Shown here piece by piece: positions 34,206 through 43,751 of a stretch of 50,272 bases of DNA. Each line of letters begins with the position of its first letter. The stretch's first letter is position 1. The translations under genes and the position numbers were made by a program. This DNA is from Prochlorococcus sp. AG-363-O16 (GTDB lineage: Bacteria > Cyanobacteriota > Cyanobacteriia > PCC-6307 > Cyanobiaceae). The DNA is taken from positions 1-50,272 of the forward strand of contig QCGA01000008.1 in assembly GCA_003280095.1 (NCBI GenBank), read 5' to 3'. Under the pieces are notes generated by a model that did not search any database, was not told the origin of the DNA, and was given only the letters and a program-made list of their open reading frames with translations.

Positions 34206-34781
34206 TCAAACGCCTTCTAGACTTACACCAAGAAAACGAGCTAATTCAGCTCCTTGCTTTTCTAATTCCACAAGTGAAAGAGGAGACCCAACACCAGTAA
34301 GGGGAACATCTCTTCCTCCCTGGATTCTCAAAGAAATTCTGCGCCGAGGGTTAATCCCTTCACGAACTTCTAATTTCACAGCTTTTATATCCCTGTGGGG
34401 AATATCTAGCCTGAACTCCTTTAAAAGCCCCCTTCGGGAGATCATTGCTATACCAGCCTTTTTGTCAAAACTATTATTTCCTGAGCCAAAATCTATTAAA
34501 ACCAGACCCCAGAGATAAATCGCCATCAACAAAGCAGCGATTGCATATAGACCCATTATTAAACCTTGTGGCACGAAAATCAATTCGGAAGGATGACCAA
34601 TAGGAAGCAGGTCTTGACCTCGATAACTAGATAAAGAGGCAAGTAGAAAGCCAATACCGCCCACTGAAATAACAGACCCTGTCAAATAATTCGAGTTCTT
34701 GCGCGAACCAAGAACCTTTTGGTGTAAAAGGGTTTCGGAGGATCTATTCATCTGAGAGTTTCCATTTGAACCAGTAGCCAT
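34206..34781 (-). CDS. ycf4: Photosystem I assembly protein Ycf4
   Basis: 191 aa from ATG 34781 ([10 protein letters not shown]); an upstream start at 34805 would add eight residues. There are two membrane segments ([22 protein letters not shown] and the later [25 protein letters not shown]). The conserved C-terminal region includes [27 protein letters not shown], then [17 protein letters not shown]. Ycf4 is a thylakoid scaffold for PSI assembly. It is divergent from psbD. Confidence 0.93.
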   Translation of the reverse strand: MATGSNGNSQMNRSSETLLHQKVLGSRKNSNYLTGSVISVGGIGFLLASLSSYRGQDLLPIGHPSELIFVPQGLIMGLYAIAALLMAIYLWGLVLIDFGSGNNSFDKKAGIAMISRRGLLKEFRLDIPHRDIKAVKLEVREGINPRRRISLRIQGGRDVPLTGVGSPLSLVELEKQGAELARFLGVSLEGV

Positions 34782-34952
34782 AACAACTTTTATGCAAAGC
34801 CCCAATTGGCCATTGTGGCCCCATTAGTACCCATTTTGACCAAAACGAAACAAGCAAAATTCGAAATAAGCAATACAACCGGTTTCATCTAATGGTCATA
34901 TTCCCCCAAAGAGCCCAGAAAGATTGTTAAGGTCGTCCGGTATCCCACAGCT

Positions 34953-34967
34953 TGCGGGGCACCCGCA
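34953..34967 (+). promoter_or_regulatory. Hairpin in the psbD 5' untranslated region
   Basis: TGCGGG (34953-34958) and CCCGCA (34962-34967) form a perfect 6-bp G/C-rich stem with a GCA triloop, 12 nt before the psbD ATG. No Shine-Dalgarno sequence is visible between hairpin and start (CCAATTTCTCCT). The stem may influence translation initiation or RNA stability. Confidence 0.5.
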
Positions 34968-34979
34968 CCAATTTCTCCT

Positions 34980-36035
34980 ATGACAATCGCTGTAGGAAGC
35001 GCACCTCAGCGTGGATGGTTTGACATCCTCGATGATTGGCTAAAGCGCGACCGCTTCGTTTTTGTCGGATGGTCCGGCTTACTTCTTTTCCCAACCGCGT
35101 ACTTAGCTCTCGGTGGTTGGTTTGTCGGAACCACTTTCGTAACCTCCTGGTACACGCATGGTGTTGCCAGTTCCTATCTGGAAGGCTGCAACTTCCTTAC
35201 CGCCGCTGTTAGCACTCCTGGCGATGCCATGGGTCACAGCCTTTTGTTGCTCTGGGGCCCTGAAGCCCAAGGCGATTTTGTGCGCTGGTGTCAGCTAGGC
35301 GGACTCTGGAATTTCGTTGCTCTTCATGGAGTTTTCGGACTAATCGGTTTCATGCTTCGGCAGTTCGAAATTGCTCGTCTTATAGGAATCCGTCCATACA
35401 ACGCACTTGCCTTCTCCGGGCCAATTGCGGTGTTCCTGGCCTGCTTCCTGATTTATCCACTTGGTCAGCACAGCTGGTTCTTTGCTCCATCATTTGGTGT
35501 CGCAGCAATTTTCCGTTTCATTCTTTTCATTCAAGGCTTCCATAACTGGACCCTGAACCCTTTCCACATGATGGGTGTTGCAGGAATCCTCGGAGGTGCA
35601 CTTCTGTGCGCGATTCATGGTGCAACAGTTCAAAACACTCTTTATGAGGATGGAGATCAGAGCACCACTTTCAGAGCCTTTGATCCAACACAGGAAGAAG
35701 AAACCTATTCAATGGTTACAGCCAACAGATTCTGGAGTCAGATCTTTGGAATCGCCTTCTCTAACAAGCGTTGGCTTCACTTCTTTATGCTTTTCGTGCC
35801 TGTTATGGGCATGTGGGCACCATCCATCGGCATAGTCGGTCTCGCAGTGAACCTGCGGGCTTATGACTTCGTAAGTCAAGAAATCCGCGCCGCTGAAGAC
35901 CCTGAATTTGAAACCTTCTATACCAAGAACGTTCTCTTAAATGAGGGTATGCGTGCCTGGATGGCAGCTGCGGACCAGCCGCACGAAAACTTTGTATTCC
36001 CTGAAGAGGTACTGCCCCGTGGAAACGCCCTTTAA
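34980..36035 (+). CDS. psbD: Photosystem II D2 protein
   Basis: 351 aa, the standard D2 length, starting [20 protein letters not shown]. Five membrane helices carry the chlorophyll, pheophytin, quinone and iron ligands, including [15 protein letters not shown] and [28 protein letters not shown]. It ends VLPRGNAL. D2 pairs with D1 in the PSII reaction centre. The last 17 bp overlap psbC. Confidence 0.99.
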   Translation: MTIAVGSAPQRGWFDILDDWLKRDRFVFVGWSGLLLFPTAYLALGGWFVGTTFVTSWYTHGVASSYLEGCNFLTAAVSTPGDAMGHSLLLLWGPEAQGDFVRWCQLGGLWNFVALHGVFGLIGFMLRQFEIARLIGIRPYNALAFSGPIAVFLACFLIYPLGQHSWFFAPSFGVAAIFRFILFIQGFHNWTLNPFHMMGVAGILGGALLCAIHGATVQNTLYEDGDQSTTFRAFDPTQEEETYSMVTANRFWSQIFGIAFSNKRWLHFFMLFVPVMGMWAPSIGIVGLAVNLRAYDFVSQEIRAAEDPEFETFYTKNVLLNEGMRAWMAAADQPHENFVFPEEVLPRGNAL

Positions 36036-37401
36036 TAGTCTCCTTTCTGGCAAAGGCCAGAGCCTAGAAGAAACCGGGTATGCCTGGTATGTAGGTAATG
36101 CCCGTCTAATAAACCTCTCTGGTCGTTTATTAGGAGCTCACATCGCCCATGCTGGCCTAATGGTTTTCTGGGCAGGAGCAATGTTGCTCTATGAAGTGAG
36201 CCACTTCACCTTTGACAAGCCAATGTGGGAGCAAGGTTTAATCCTTATGCCTCATGTGGCCACCTTTGGTTATGGAGTAGGAACAGGTGGTGAAATCACA
36301 GATATCACTCCTTTTTTCCAAGTTGGAGTAATCCATTTGGTTGCATCTTCAGTTTTAGGACTGGGTGGAGTTTTCCACTCACTAGCTGGTCCTGAGAAAT
36401 TGGAAGATATTTCTCCTTTCTTCTCTCAAGATTGGAGAGACAAAGATCAGATGACAACAATTCTTGGGCGCCACTTGTGCATCCTTGGTTTGGGATCTCT
36501 GGCTTTTGCCGTTAACTGGATGTTCCTTGGAGGCGCTTATGACACCTGGGCTCCAGGTGGTGGTGAGGTCCGTCTCATAACTCCAGAACTAAATCCAATA
36601 GCAATTCACTCCTGGCTCGCAAGTACCCCCTGGGGTGGCGGTGGTTGGATTGTTGGTGTCAACTCTATGGAGGTGATCGTAGGTGGCCACATATACCTAG
36701 GTGTTGCAGAACTTCTAGGAGGCCACTTCCATATGCAAACCAAACCCTTTGGATGGGCCAAGCGCGCATTCATTTGGAATGGAGAGGCTTACCTTAGTTA
36801 TGCATTAGGTGGCCTATGCGTAGCAAGCTTTGTTGCCTCAACATTTGTTTGGTTCAACAACACCGCATATCCCTCTGAGTTCTACGGCCCAACAAACGCT
36901 GAAGCCTCTCAGGCACAGAGTTTTACTTTCCTAGTACGTGACCAAAGGCTAGGAGCAAATATTGGAACTTCAATGGGTCCAACTGGACTAGGAAAGTATC
37001 TAATGCGCTCCCCAACTGGCGAAATCATCTTTGGTGGTGAAACCATGCGTTTTTGGGATTTCCGTGGACCTTGGTTAGAACCTCTAAGAGGTCCAAATGG
37101 ACTGAGTCTAGATAAGCTGCAAAACGATATCCAGCCCTGGCAGGTACGTAGAGCAGCTGAATATATGACTCACGCTCCAAACGCCTCAATTAACTCAGTA
37201 GGTGGAATCATCACTGAGCCAAATGCAGTGAACTTTGTGAACCTCAGGCAGTGGCTGGCATCAGCCCACTTCTTCCTGGGTTGGTTCACATTTATTGGTC
37301 ACCTTTGGCATGCTGGACGTGCCAGAGCTGCTGCTGCTGGTTTTGAGAAAGGAATCGATCGTAAGACCGAGCCTGTGCTTAAGATGCCAGATCTAGACTA
37401 G
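36019..37401 (+). CDS. psbC: Photosystem II CP43 chlorophyll protein
   Basis: 460 aa from GTG 36019, inside the end of psbD ([14 protein letters not shown]); this is the usual start of cyanobacterial psbC. An upstream ATG at 35941 lies well inside psbD and gives a nonsense leader. CP43 hallmarks are [16 protein letters not shown], the large lumenal loop with the Mn-cluster-contacting region [14 protein letters not shown], and the last helices with [25 protein letters not shown]. It is the inner PSII antenna. Confidence 0.98.
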   Translation: METPFNSLLSGKGQSLEETGYAWYVGNARLINLSGRLLGAHIAHAGLMVFWAGAMLLYEVSHFTFDKPMWEQGLILMPHVATFGYGVGTGGEITDITPFFQVGVIHLVASSVLGLGGVFHSLAGPEKLEDISPFFSQDWRDKDQMTTILGRHLCILGLGSLAFAVNWMFLGGAYDTWAPGGGEVRLITPELNPIAIHSWLASTPWGGGGWIVGVNSMEVIVGGHIYLGVAELLGGHFHMQTKPFGWAKRAFIWNGEAYLSYALGGLCVASFVASTFVWFNNTAYPSEFYGPTNAEASQAQSFTFLVRDQRLGANIGTSMGPTGLGKYLMRSPTGEIIFGGETMRFWDFRGPWLEPLRGPNGLSLDKLQNDIQPWQVRRAAEYMTHAPNASINSVGGIITEPNAVNFVNLRQWLASAHFFLGWFTFIGHLWHAGRARAAAAGFEKGIDRKTEPVLKMPDLD

Positions 37402-37441
37402 TAGAACTGTTCATCTTTAAATTTAATCCCCCTACTTAGTA

Positions 37442-37483
37442 GAAAAAAAGGGACCTTGAGATAACTCGAGGTCCTTTTTTTTA
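37442..37483 (+). terminator. Rho-independent terminator of psbDC
   Basis: A long stem (GGGACCTTGAG / CTCGAGGTCC, with a small mismatch) and ATAA loop is flanked by an A-run and a run of eight Ts, about 40 nt after the psbC stop. It is a strong canonical terminator, bidirectional in form. Confidence 0.85.
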
Positions 37484-37564
37484 TAAATGTTCTACTATTT
37501 AAGCAACAAAAAAAAGAAACTTCAGATCTATGAATATACATACCTGTTCAAAGTTTGCTACTAA

Positions 37565-38197
37565 CTAAAGATAATTACGTTTCAACCAAGGCAAACTAAG
37601 TCCAATTACATTGCTATAACAACCCTCAATCCGACTAATAAACATACCTCCCAAACCTTCTAATGCAAATCCACCAGCACAGGAAAACGGCTCACCGGTT
37701 TCAACATAAGCCTCAATATCTTGTTTAGTCAATTTCTCAAAATAGATTTTTGTAGTAACTATCTCCGAAATAATATCTTTAAACCCATTTACATCCCTTT
37801 GATCTAAAGAAGAATCATAAACGTACAAAGTGTGGCCAGTATGCAGGAAGCCACTTCGCGATGACATCTTTTCCCATCTTAAGATGGCTTCCTGTTTATC
37901 ACTTGGCTTACCAAAGATCTCACCTTGAAACTCAAATACTGAATCGCATCCAATCAAACCTGAAATATTGAAACTCAAATCATATATTCTCTGATTAGAA
38001 CTTATTTTATTTAAAACAGTTGATGCTTTAGTTTCCGCCAAAGCTTTTACCAAATGCTTAGGGTCAGAGCTATGAATAATATTCTCATCTAACCCACTAA
38101 TAATCACTTTATGAGCTATTTTTGCTTGGGAAAGCAATGAACTGCGTGCTTTTGAAGCAGAAGCAAGTATCAACACAAGAATTAGCCAGTTTCTCAA
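37565..38197 (-). CDS. maf: Maf-like nucleoside triphosphate pyrophosphatase
   Basis: 210 aa. The N-terminal ASASKARSSLL motif matches the Maf LASASPRR type. LIGCDSVFEFQGEIFGKPSDKQEA holds the catalytic Asp region (typically ADT), and IEGCYSNVIGLSLP is the conserved C-terminal motif. Maf enzymes remove non-canonical or modified nucleotides. A start a few codons in (LILASAS) would be closer to family length. Confidence 0.85.
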   Translation of the reverse strand: MRNWLILVLILASASKARSSLLSQAKIAHKVIISGLDENIIHSSDPKHLVKALAETKASTVLNKISSNQRIYDLSFNISGLIGCDSVFEFQGEIFGKPSDKQEAILRWEKMSSRSGFLHTGHTLYVYDSSLDQRDVNGFKDIISEIVTTKIYFEKLTKQDIEAYVETGEPFSCAGGFALEGLGGMFISRIEGCYSNVIGLSLPWLKRNYL

Positions 38198-38243
38198 TAA
38201 TTACTTAGGCTGGCATTAACTTATCCACTTTGCAAAATTTGCA

Positions 38244-38627
38244 TTGTCAAACGATATAGAACTACTTGATGGCAGAAGCAGGCAAAGAGCCTCTATAACA
38301 ATACGGTGCCTACCGTTTAATTCTCACTTCTATGAGGATATAAAAGTCTCTGGATTAGAAGCTGAGAAAGTCTTCCAAAACCAATCGAAATACCAATCAA
38401 GTGGAATGAGATGGTTTAAAAATGAACAAGAAGTGGAAAAGAGCTTTCGCTGGTTAATCAGGTCTGGGATACTACGAAGAGAAGTAGACGGTCAAGGACT
38501 TACTTCCAAAATACGTTTAACACCTCTTGGAAGAAAGTTGCTCGAAGATTCTCCAAATCTTCCCAAACAAGAGGTAACACTATTTGAACATCTGAACTAC
38601 TGGATCAACCTGAATTGGCCAAGGTGA
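38244..38627 (+). CDS. Npun_F0494-type conserved cyanobacterial protein
   Basis: 127 aa from TTG 38244. [13 protein letters not shown] near the N-terminus and [32 protein letters not shown] near the C-terminus match the pattern of this cyanobacterial family. The second half looks like a winged-helix fold. The function of the family is not established. Its stop overlaps the preferred cobQ start by 4 bp (GTGA). Confidence 0.75.
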   Translation: MSNDIELLDGRSRQRASITIRCLPFNSHFYEDIKVSGLEAEKVFQNQSKYQSSGMRWFKNEQEVEKSFRWLIRSGILRREVDGQGLTSKIRLTPLGRKLLEDSPNLPKQEVTLFEHLNYWINLNWPR

Positions 38628-40141
38628 ATCAACAAAAAGCTAGTTACACTCCACTAATGGTCCTAGGGACCTCTAGCGGCGCAGGCAAGTCATTAATGTC
38701 TACTGCCATATGCAGGGTATTAAGACGGCGAGGCGAAACTCCTCTTCCTTTTAAAGGACAGAACATGAGCAATAACGCCTGGGTTGATGACTTTGGTAAA
38801 GAGATGGCATATTCACAAGCAGTTCAAGCCTGGGCAGCCAATATTCAACCCCAAAGTGCAATGAACCCTATCCTCCTTAAACCGAAAAGTGATAGTACAA
38901 GTGAAGTAATTCATCTAGGTAAAAGCGTTGGAGTGGCAAATGCCGAAAACTATTACGAACAATGGTTTCGCTCTGGCTGGCTTGCAATTCGTGAAGGTCT
39001 AAAAGATCTTGAAGGTTCCTACCCTGATGGTCGACTGATTATTGAAGGAGCGGGAAGTCCAGTGGAGGTAAACCTCCAACATCGCGACTTAACCAATTTA
39101 AGATTGGCTCAATTTCTAAGGGCGAATTGTCTTCTTGTCGCCGACATTGAGCGTGGTGGAGTATTCGCTCAAATAATAGGTACCTTAGCCTTATTAAAGC
39201 CATTTCAAAGAAGGCTTATAAAGGGAGTCCTCATTAATAGATTTCGCGGAAGAAGAGAGTTGTTTAACGAGGGCAAAGAATGGATCATCAAGAAAACTGG
39301 GATCCCTGTAATTGGAATCATGCCTTGGCTAAAAGAGATTTACCCTCCAGAAGATTCACTAGATCTTATTAACCGTGATAGTCGAAAGAAATATTCAGAA
39401 ATAGAGATCGCTGTAATTAAGCTACCATCTTTGAGTAATTTTTCGGACTTAGATCCACTTGAAGCTGAACCTTCAATACAACTTAGATGGGTTCAACCAG
39501 GTTCATCTCTTGGTTCACCTGATGCGGTAGTAATTCCTGGAAGCAAACAAACTATAAAAGACCTTACTCATTTATTTAGAAGTGGACTAGCTAATCAATT
39601 GCAAGATTATAACAACAATGGTGGAATTATTTTTGGCATTTGTGGGGGCATGCAAATGCTCGGGGAATATCTTTTCGATCCTCTAAACTTAGAAGGATCA
39701 TGTGAAGGCACTGATGCTCACAAAATTGAAGGAATTGGCTTGTTACCAATTCAAACAGTCTTTGAAAGCAAGAAATCAACTAAACAGCGTTCAGTAAAGG
39801 CATTCTGGCCGAACTCATGCCAAATAAATGGTTTTGAATTACATCATGGAAATACATTCCCATTAGATTCCGCCTCAGATGAACTACAACAATTAACAGA
39901 AGACTGCTCTATCGGATGGATCATCAGAAACAAAAGAGAAGGAATAATTGCAGGTACATACCTTCATGGGATCTTTGACAATGGTCCATGGAGAAGGCTC
40001 TGGATCAATCAGATTAGAGAATCAAAAGGACTAAGAGCATTAAACACTGATATAAAAGATCATGCCTTACAAAGGGAATCTATTCTTGACAAACTTGCAG
40101 ACTCATTTGAAGAATATACTAATATTGATGCAATACTTTAA
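38624..40141 (+). CDS. cobQ: Cobyric acid synthase (glutamine-hydrolysing)
   Basis: 505 aa from GTG 38624, which overlaps the previous stop (GTGA); a TTG at 38615 would add three residues. The N-terminal ATPase domain begins [23 protein letters not shown] and continues [10 protein letters not shown]. The C-terminal class I glutamine amidotransferase has the nucleophile Cys in [13 protein letters not shown] and the His in [10 protein letters not shown]. It amidates adenosyl-cobyrinate side chains in B12 synthesis. The ferredoxin gene starts 2 bp later. Confidence 0.95.
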   Translation: MNQQKASYTPLMVLGTSSGAGKSLMSTAICRVLRRRGETPLPFKGQNMSNNAWVDDFGKEMAYSQAVQAWAANIQPQSAMNPILLKPKSDSTSEVIHLGKSVGVANAENYYEQWFRSGWLAIREGLKDLEGSYPDGRLIIEGAGSPVEVNLQHRDLTNLRLAQFLRANCLLVADIERGGVFAQIIGTLALLKPFQRRLIKGVLINRFRGRRELFNEGKEWIIKKTGIPVIGIMPWLKEIYPPEDSLDLINRDSRKKYSEIEIAVIKLPSLSNFSDLDPLEAEPSIQLRWVQPGSSLGSPDAVVIPGSKQTIKDLTHLFRSGLANQLQDYNNNGGIIFGICGGMQMLGEYLFDPLNLEGSCEGTDAHKIEGIGLLPIQTVFESKKSTKQRSVKAFWPNSCQINGFELHHGNTFPLDSASDELQQLTEDCSIGWIIRNKREGIIAGTYLHGIFDNGPWRRLWINQIRESKGLRALNTDIKDHALQRESILDKLADSFEEYTNIDAIL

Positions 40142-40143
40142 GG

Positions 40144-40389
40144 ATGTCCAATTCATTTATTAAAATTTCTTGGCCAAATGGGAAAACTACATTTACCACC
40201 TATGGAAATAGTTGGTTGGATGCTGCCAAAGAAGCTGGGATTATGATACCTACAGGATGCCTTAGTGGAAGCTGCGGGTCCTGTGAAATAGACGTAAATG
40301 GAGAAACTATTAGAGCATGTATAAGTAATATTGAGGGCTTTTCTGAAAGAAATTTAGAAGTCGAGTTTTCCTATGATGAGTTTTGGTAA
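40144..40389 (+). CDS. Small 2Fe-2S ferredoxin
   Basis: 81 aa, starting 2 bp after cobQ. Cluster cysteines are C39, C44 and C47 (GCLSGSCGSCEID) with the fourth at C59 (IRACI). The gap between the third and fourth Cys is 11 residues rather than the 29 of photosynthetic PetF, so it is a compact form lacking the usual loop. It probably serves a specific partner, perhaps in corrinoid metabolism given the cobQ coupling; that is inference. Confidence 0.85.
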   Translation: MSNSFIKISWPNGKTTFTTYGNSWLDAAKEAGIMIPTGCLSGSCGSCEIDVNGETIRACISNIEGFSERNLEVEFSYDEFW

Positions 40390-40416
40390 ATTAAAAATAC
40401 TTTTTATGCTGTTAAT

Positions 40417-41606
40417 ATGCAAACCGAATCATCCTTATTTTTATACTTTTCTGCTGGAGCCTTAATAGGACTATCTACAATTTTATTAAAACTAAATAGA
40501 ACTCTTGCAAATGCTCCTAAACTAATTAATGAAGAATCCATACAAAGGCAACCAGCACACTCAACATCATTAACGTTAATTATACCAGCCTATAATGAAT
40601 CCTAAAACATAGAGCGATGTCTAAAAAGTATTTTTAAAAGTAAAAGGCCTAGTGAAAAATGGCAAGTTATATTAGTAGATGATTGTTCCGAAGATAATAC
40701 TGCAATCCTTGCCAAGGAAATAGCATTAGAATACAACAAAAATAACACATCGTTTAAACTTATAAGATCAGGTAAAAGACCCGTTGGAGAAAAATGGGTA
40801 GGTAAAAATTGGGCATGTTTCATTGCAATGAAACATGTTTGCAGTGAATGGATTATGTTCATTGATGCTGGCGTAAAAGTAAGTTCTGGAACAATCAAGA
40901 GAGCCTTATATCAATCGATAGAACAAGGAGTAGACCTTCTAAGCCTAGCCCCAAGAATCAAATGTGATTGTTTGACTGAATGGATGGTTCAACCAATAAT
41001 TGCCATTTAATAGTATTGGGTTATCCAATTAAAGCGATAAACAATTCAACTAGTAAAGTGGCTTTTGCTGCAAGTCCATTTCTTTTTTTTTTAAAACTGG
41101 CCTACGATTCCATAGGAGGTCTTCAAGCAGTTGCACAAGAAGTAGTTGAAGATCTTGCCCTTGCAAAGAAAATAAAAAGTTCTGGCTTTAATTTAAGATT
41201 CCTTCTCGGACTGGATGAAATTGAGGTTAGGATGTATTCAAATTTTGAGAACCTTTGGGAAGGTTGGACCAAAAACTGGTTTATAGGATTAGATCGAAAT
41301 ATAATTAAATAATTAGGTGCATAATTATTAATTTTGTGGTTATTTTACTTTCCGCTAATACTAATTTTAGCAATAGTAATTAAGAGTTTATTTTTACCAA
41401 CTTTTTTCAAAACACATTTATCCGCATTTACATTTTCAATTCTATCAATTTTAATGCAATTCGTGATACGTATATGGATGAAAAAGCAATTCAGATTTCC
41501 TACAAAATACTGGTGGTTAATGTGTTTAGGTGGAATAATTGTGGGATTAATTGGTCCAACCTACCTGGAAAATATTGACTGGAATAAATTGGACTTGGAA
41601 AGGTAG
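40417..41606 (+). pseudogene. Decayed family-2 glycosyltransferase
   Basis: One gene can be traced across four fragments. An N-terminal membrane segment and LTLIIPAYNES stop at TAA 40603-40605. The same frame continues with NIERCLKSI, VILVDDCSEDNTA, GEKWVGKNWACF and a DAG motif (FIDAGVKVSSG). Near 41000 the frame shifts by one base, and the other frame gives AFAASPFLFF, EVVEDLALAKKIKSSG and EGWTKNW. Two further stops occur at 41310-41312 and 41322-41324 before C-terminal membrane segments ending at 41606. The first stop is one base from CAA (Gln), the residue expected after PAYNES. No part can make a complete enzyme. Confidence 0.88.
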
Positions 41607-41654
41607 ATCTCTAAGGTAAAGAATATTCCAAAATATATAGCAATGCAGAAAAGC

Positions 41655-42113
41655 TCAACTGCCCATATCGAAAGATGGATATATTTCTCTAGCCTTTTCA
41701 ACAATCTGCAAAACAGCTTCTGATGGTAAGGATGTATTTTTAATGGAAGAGATGGAACGATAAAGATCTGCGACCTTCCATGATTCCGTCCTCAAGTCGT
41801 TCTGAAAGCGAGGAATCAAATGTAAGTGTAGATGATGGGCTCCTTCACCAAAAGCTATAGAATAGACCCTATCACAACCGGTCAGATCCTTAATCAAATT
41901 ACTTGCCTTTTGGACTGCAATTCCCCAATTTGAAGCTTCATCAGGCAGGAAATCTACAGGACCTGACAAGTGTCTTATGGAGTCAAGAATTAACCATCCT
42001 TTAAGAGGGGTTGGATCTGAATGATGACGAAGAACCCAAAGAGATGTTCTAGCGATCTCATAAAGAGACCTAAAGTCTGAATTATTATGAACTTCACAAA
42101 TTGAACAAGTCAT
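41655..42113 (-). CDS. HIT-family protein
   Basis: 152 aa. The histidine triad is HHLHLHLIP (about residues 92-100). The N-terminus has a C3-x2-C6 pair (MTCSICEVHN) that, with later His residues, could bind zinc as in some HIT hydrolases. Such proteins hydrolyse nucleotide phosphoramidates or dinucleoside polyphosphates. The substrate is not predictable. It is convergent with the glycosyltransferase pseudogene. Confidence 0.8.
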   Translation of the reverse strand: MTCSICEVHNNSDFRSLYEIARTSLWVLRHHSDPTPLKGWLILDSIRHLSGPVDFLPDEASNWGIAVQKASNLIKDLTGCDRVYSIAFGEGAHHLHLHLIPRFQNDLRTESWKVADLYRSISSIKNTSLPSEAVLQIVEKAREIYPSFDMGS

Positions 42114-42264
42114 AATTTCTTAAAAACTCTCTAAGAAGAAAGCAAGAAATTTACATCTCTTGCAAGGATACTGAACATTATATAAGTTATCATCATAACT
42201 GAAATTTTATCCAATCTAAATTTACTCTGCAAGACCAAACTAATTCCAAATTTTACAAGAAATT

Positions 42265-43113
42265 ATGATGAAAACCATCAGATTAAAAGATCTTCCAAAG
42301 CTTCCAAAGATGAAGCTGGCAGTAGTAGGACATGTTGAATGGGTCGATTTTTTACGTGTAGATGAACTTCCCAAACCAGGGATGATATCTCATTCAACTA
42401 GTTATTTGAATGCACCAGCTGGAGGAGGCGCTGTAATCGCTGTCAAGCTAAGTCAATTATTAGGTCAACCTATTCATTTTATAACAGCTCTAGGCAAAGA
42501 CTACGTAGGTAGAAAATCAGAAAAAATACTGAAAGATCTTGGACTCAAACTAAATATCGCTTGGCGAAACCAAGCAACCAGAAAAGCTATAAGTTTAATC
42601 AATCCTAAAGGTGATAGAGCAATTACTGTTATTGGGGAAAGGTTGGAACCCAGCTCAAAAGACGACCTGGATTGGGACACTCTAAATAACTATGACGGTG
42701 TATTTGTTACTGCCGCAGATGCTGCTGCAATTAAATGTTGTAGAAAAGCTAAGTTTTTAGGTGCAACTCCTAGAGTCAAGCTTAAGAATCTGGAAGAAGC
42801 TAATGTTGAATTTGATGCTCTAATTGGCAGTGGATTAGATCCTGATGAAAAAATAACAGCAAAATCAAATAATCTAAAAACAAAACTAACGATTCAAACT
42901 GAAGGTGAGAATGGAGGCTGCTTATGGCCTCATGGTCGTTATGAAGCCGTCCCATTAGATAAACCAATGATTGATTCATATGGATGCGGAGATAGTTTTG
43001 CTGCTGGTGTAACAGCAGGATTATCTGCAGGATGGACCATTCAGGAGTCAATAAGCCTTGGAGCAGATTGTGGAGCCAAGTGCGCCATGCATTTAGGTCC
43101 TTATTTCTTCTAA
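42265..43113 (+). CDS. PfkB-family carbohydrate/nucleoside kinase
   Basis: 282 aa (two adjacent ATGs at 42265 and 42268). The N-terminal glycine-rich substrate motif is APAGGGAVIAVKLSQLLG, and the catalytic and ATP motif is DSYGCGDSFAAGVTAGL with Asp as base (family pattern DTxGAGD). Between them the domain is short for a ribokinase (about 310). The substrate is unknown. It is probably monocistronic. Confidence 0.85.
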   Translation: MMKTIRLKDLPKLPKMKLAVVGHVEWVDFLRVDELPKPGMISHSTSYLNAPAGGGAVIAVKLSQLLGQPIHFITALGKDYVGRKSEKILKDLGLKLNIAWRNQATRKAISLINPKGDRAITVIGERLEPSSKDDLDWDTLNNYDGVFVTAADAAAIKCCRKAKFLGATPRVKLKNLEEANVEFDALIGSGLDPDEKITAKSNNLKTKLTIQTEGENGGCLWPHGRYEAVPLDKPMIDSYGCGDSFAAGVTAGLSAGWTIQESISLGADCGAKCAMHLGPYFF

Positions 43114-43122
43114 AAAATTATG

Positions 43123-43149
43123 TTGACACAAGAAGAATTATAATAAGAT
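43123..43149 (+). promoter_or_regulatory. Candidate sigma70 promoter for the 51-aa gene
   Basis: TTGACA (43123-43128) is a perfect -35 element. TAAGAT (43144-43149) is a plausible -10 after a 15-bp spacer, 31 bp before the ATG at 43181. Confidence 0.4.
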
Positions 43150-43180
43150 AAGATTAGCTAAAGAGGCCAAAATAATCCAT

Positions 43181-43336
43181 ATGAAACTTTACCTTTGGCT
43201 TTTTCTATTAGCTTTGACTATTTCATTAATTGGATTTAGGTTAAACAAATTGGAAATCAAAGAAACAAAGAGGAAATACTATAAACAAAAAAAGAAACTA
43301 GGTAGATTTCGCAGGTTTAAAACCCCTCGAACCTAG
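43181..43336 (+). CDS. 51-aa basic membrane protein, unknown function
   Basis: ATG 43181 to TAG 43334-43336, with AAAGAGG about 15 nt upstream. One N-terminal membrane helix (LYLWLFLLALTISLIGF) is followed by a strongly basic tail (KRKYYKQKKKLGRFRRFK). This layout puts the tail on the cytoplasmic side. It could be a small regulatory peptide. No family is recognised. Confidence 0.5.
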   Translation: MKLYLWLFLLALTISLIGFRLNKLEIKETKRKYYKQKKKLGRFRRFKTPRT

Positions 43337-43453
43337 AAGTTATTTTTCCAAATTTCCTAATGATAATTTAATAAAATCAAATAAATTTATTCATTTTCCA
43401 CTTTTTATACACATAATAATATATTATAGTTAGATATCTATCTACGAGACTTC

Positions 43454-43708
43454 ATGATTGTCGGTAAGGAAACCCAAAGCGAATATCCTTTGAAAGGGAT
43501 AGATTCACCTGAAGAAAATATACCAATAAATAATCAATCAAAATGGCTGAATAATAATGATGAGGAAGTGGAAAATATTTTTGGATTCTCAGAGAGTGCA
43601 GAATTAGTCAATGGCAGAGCAGCTATGGTAGGTTTTTTGATGCTTCTCATCACCGAATTTATATATAATGGAGAGCCCGTGACAAAAAAATTATTTGGTA
43701 TTGGCTAA
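43454..43708 (+). CDS. hli: High-light-inducible (Hli/Scp) protein
   Basis: 84 aa. The single membrane helix carries the chlorophyll-binding signature ELVNGRAAMVGF (residues 50-61), followed by LMLLITEF. A polar N-terminal extension of about 45 residues makes it one of the longer Hli forms. Hli proteins protect photosystems and help assemble PSII, partly with Ycf39, which is also encoded in this window. The upstream region is very A/T rich. Confidence 0.93.
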   Translation: MIVGKETQSEYPLKGIDSPEENIPINNQSKWLNNNDEEVENIFGFSESAELVNGRAAMVGFLMLLITEFIYNGEPVTKKLFGIG

Positions 43709-43751
43709 TTTATGCCCAATATATAATTAGATTGGAAATAAAAAAGCTATA

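Noticed and set aside
35941-36018. Upstream ATG that would lengthen psbC by 26 codons
   Set aside because: It lies inside psbD and gives a leader unrelated to CP43; the overlapping GTG at 36019 is the standard psbC start.
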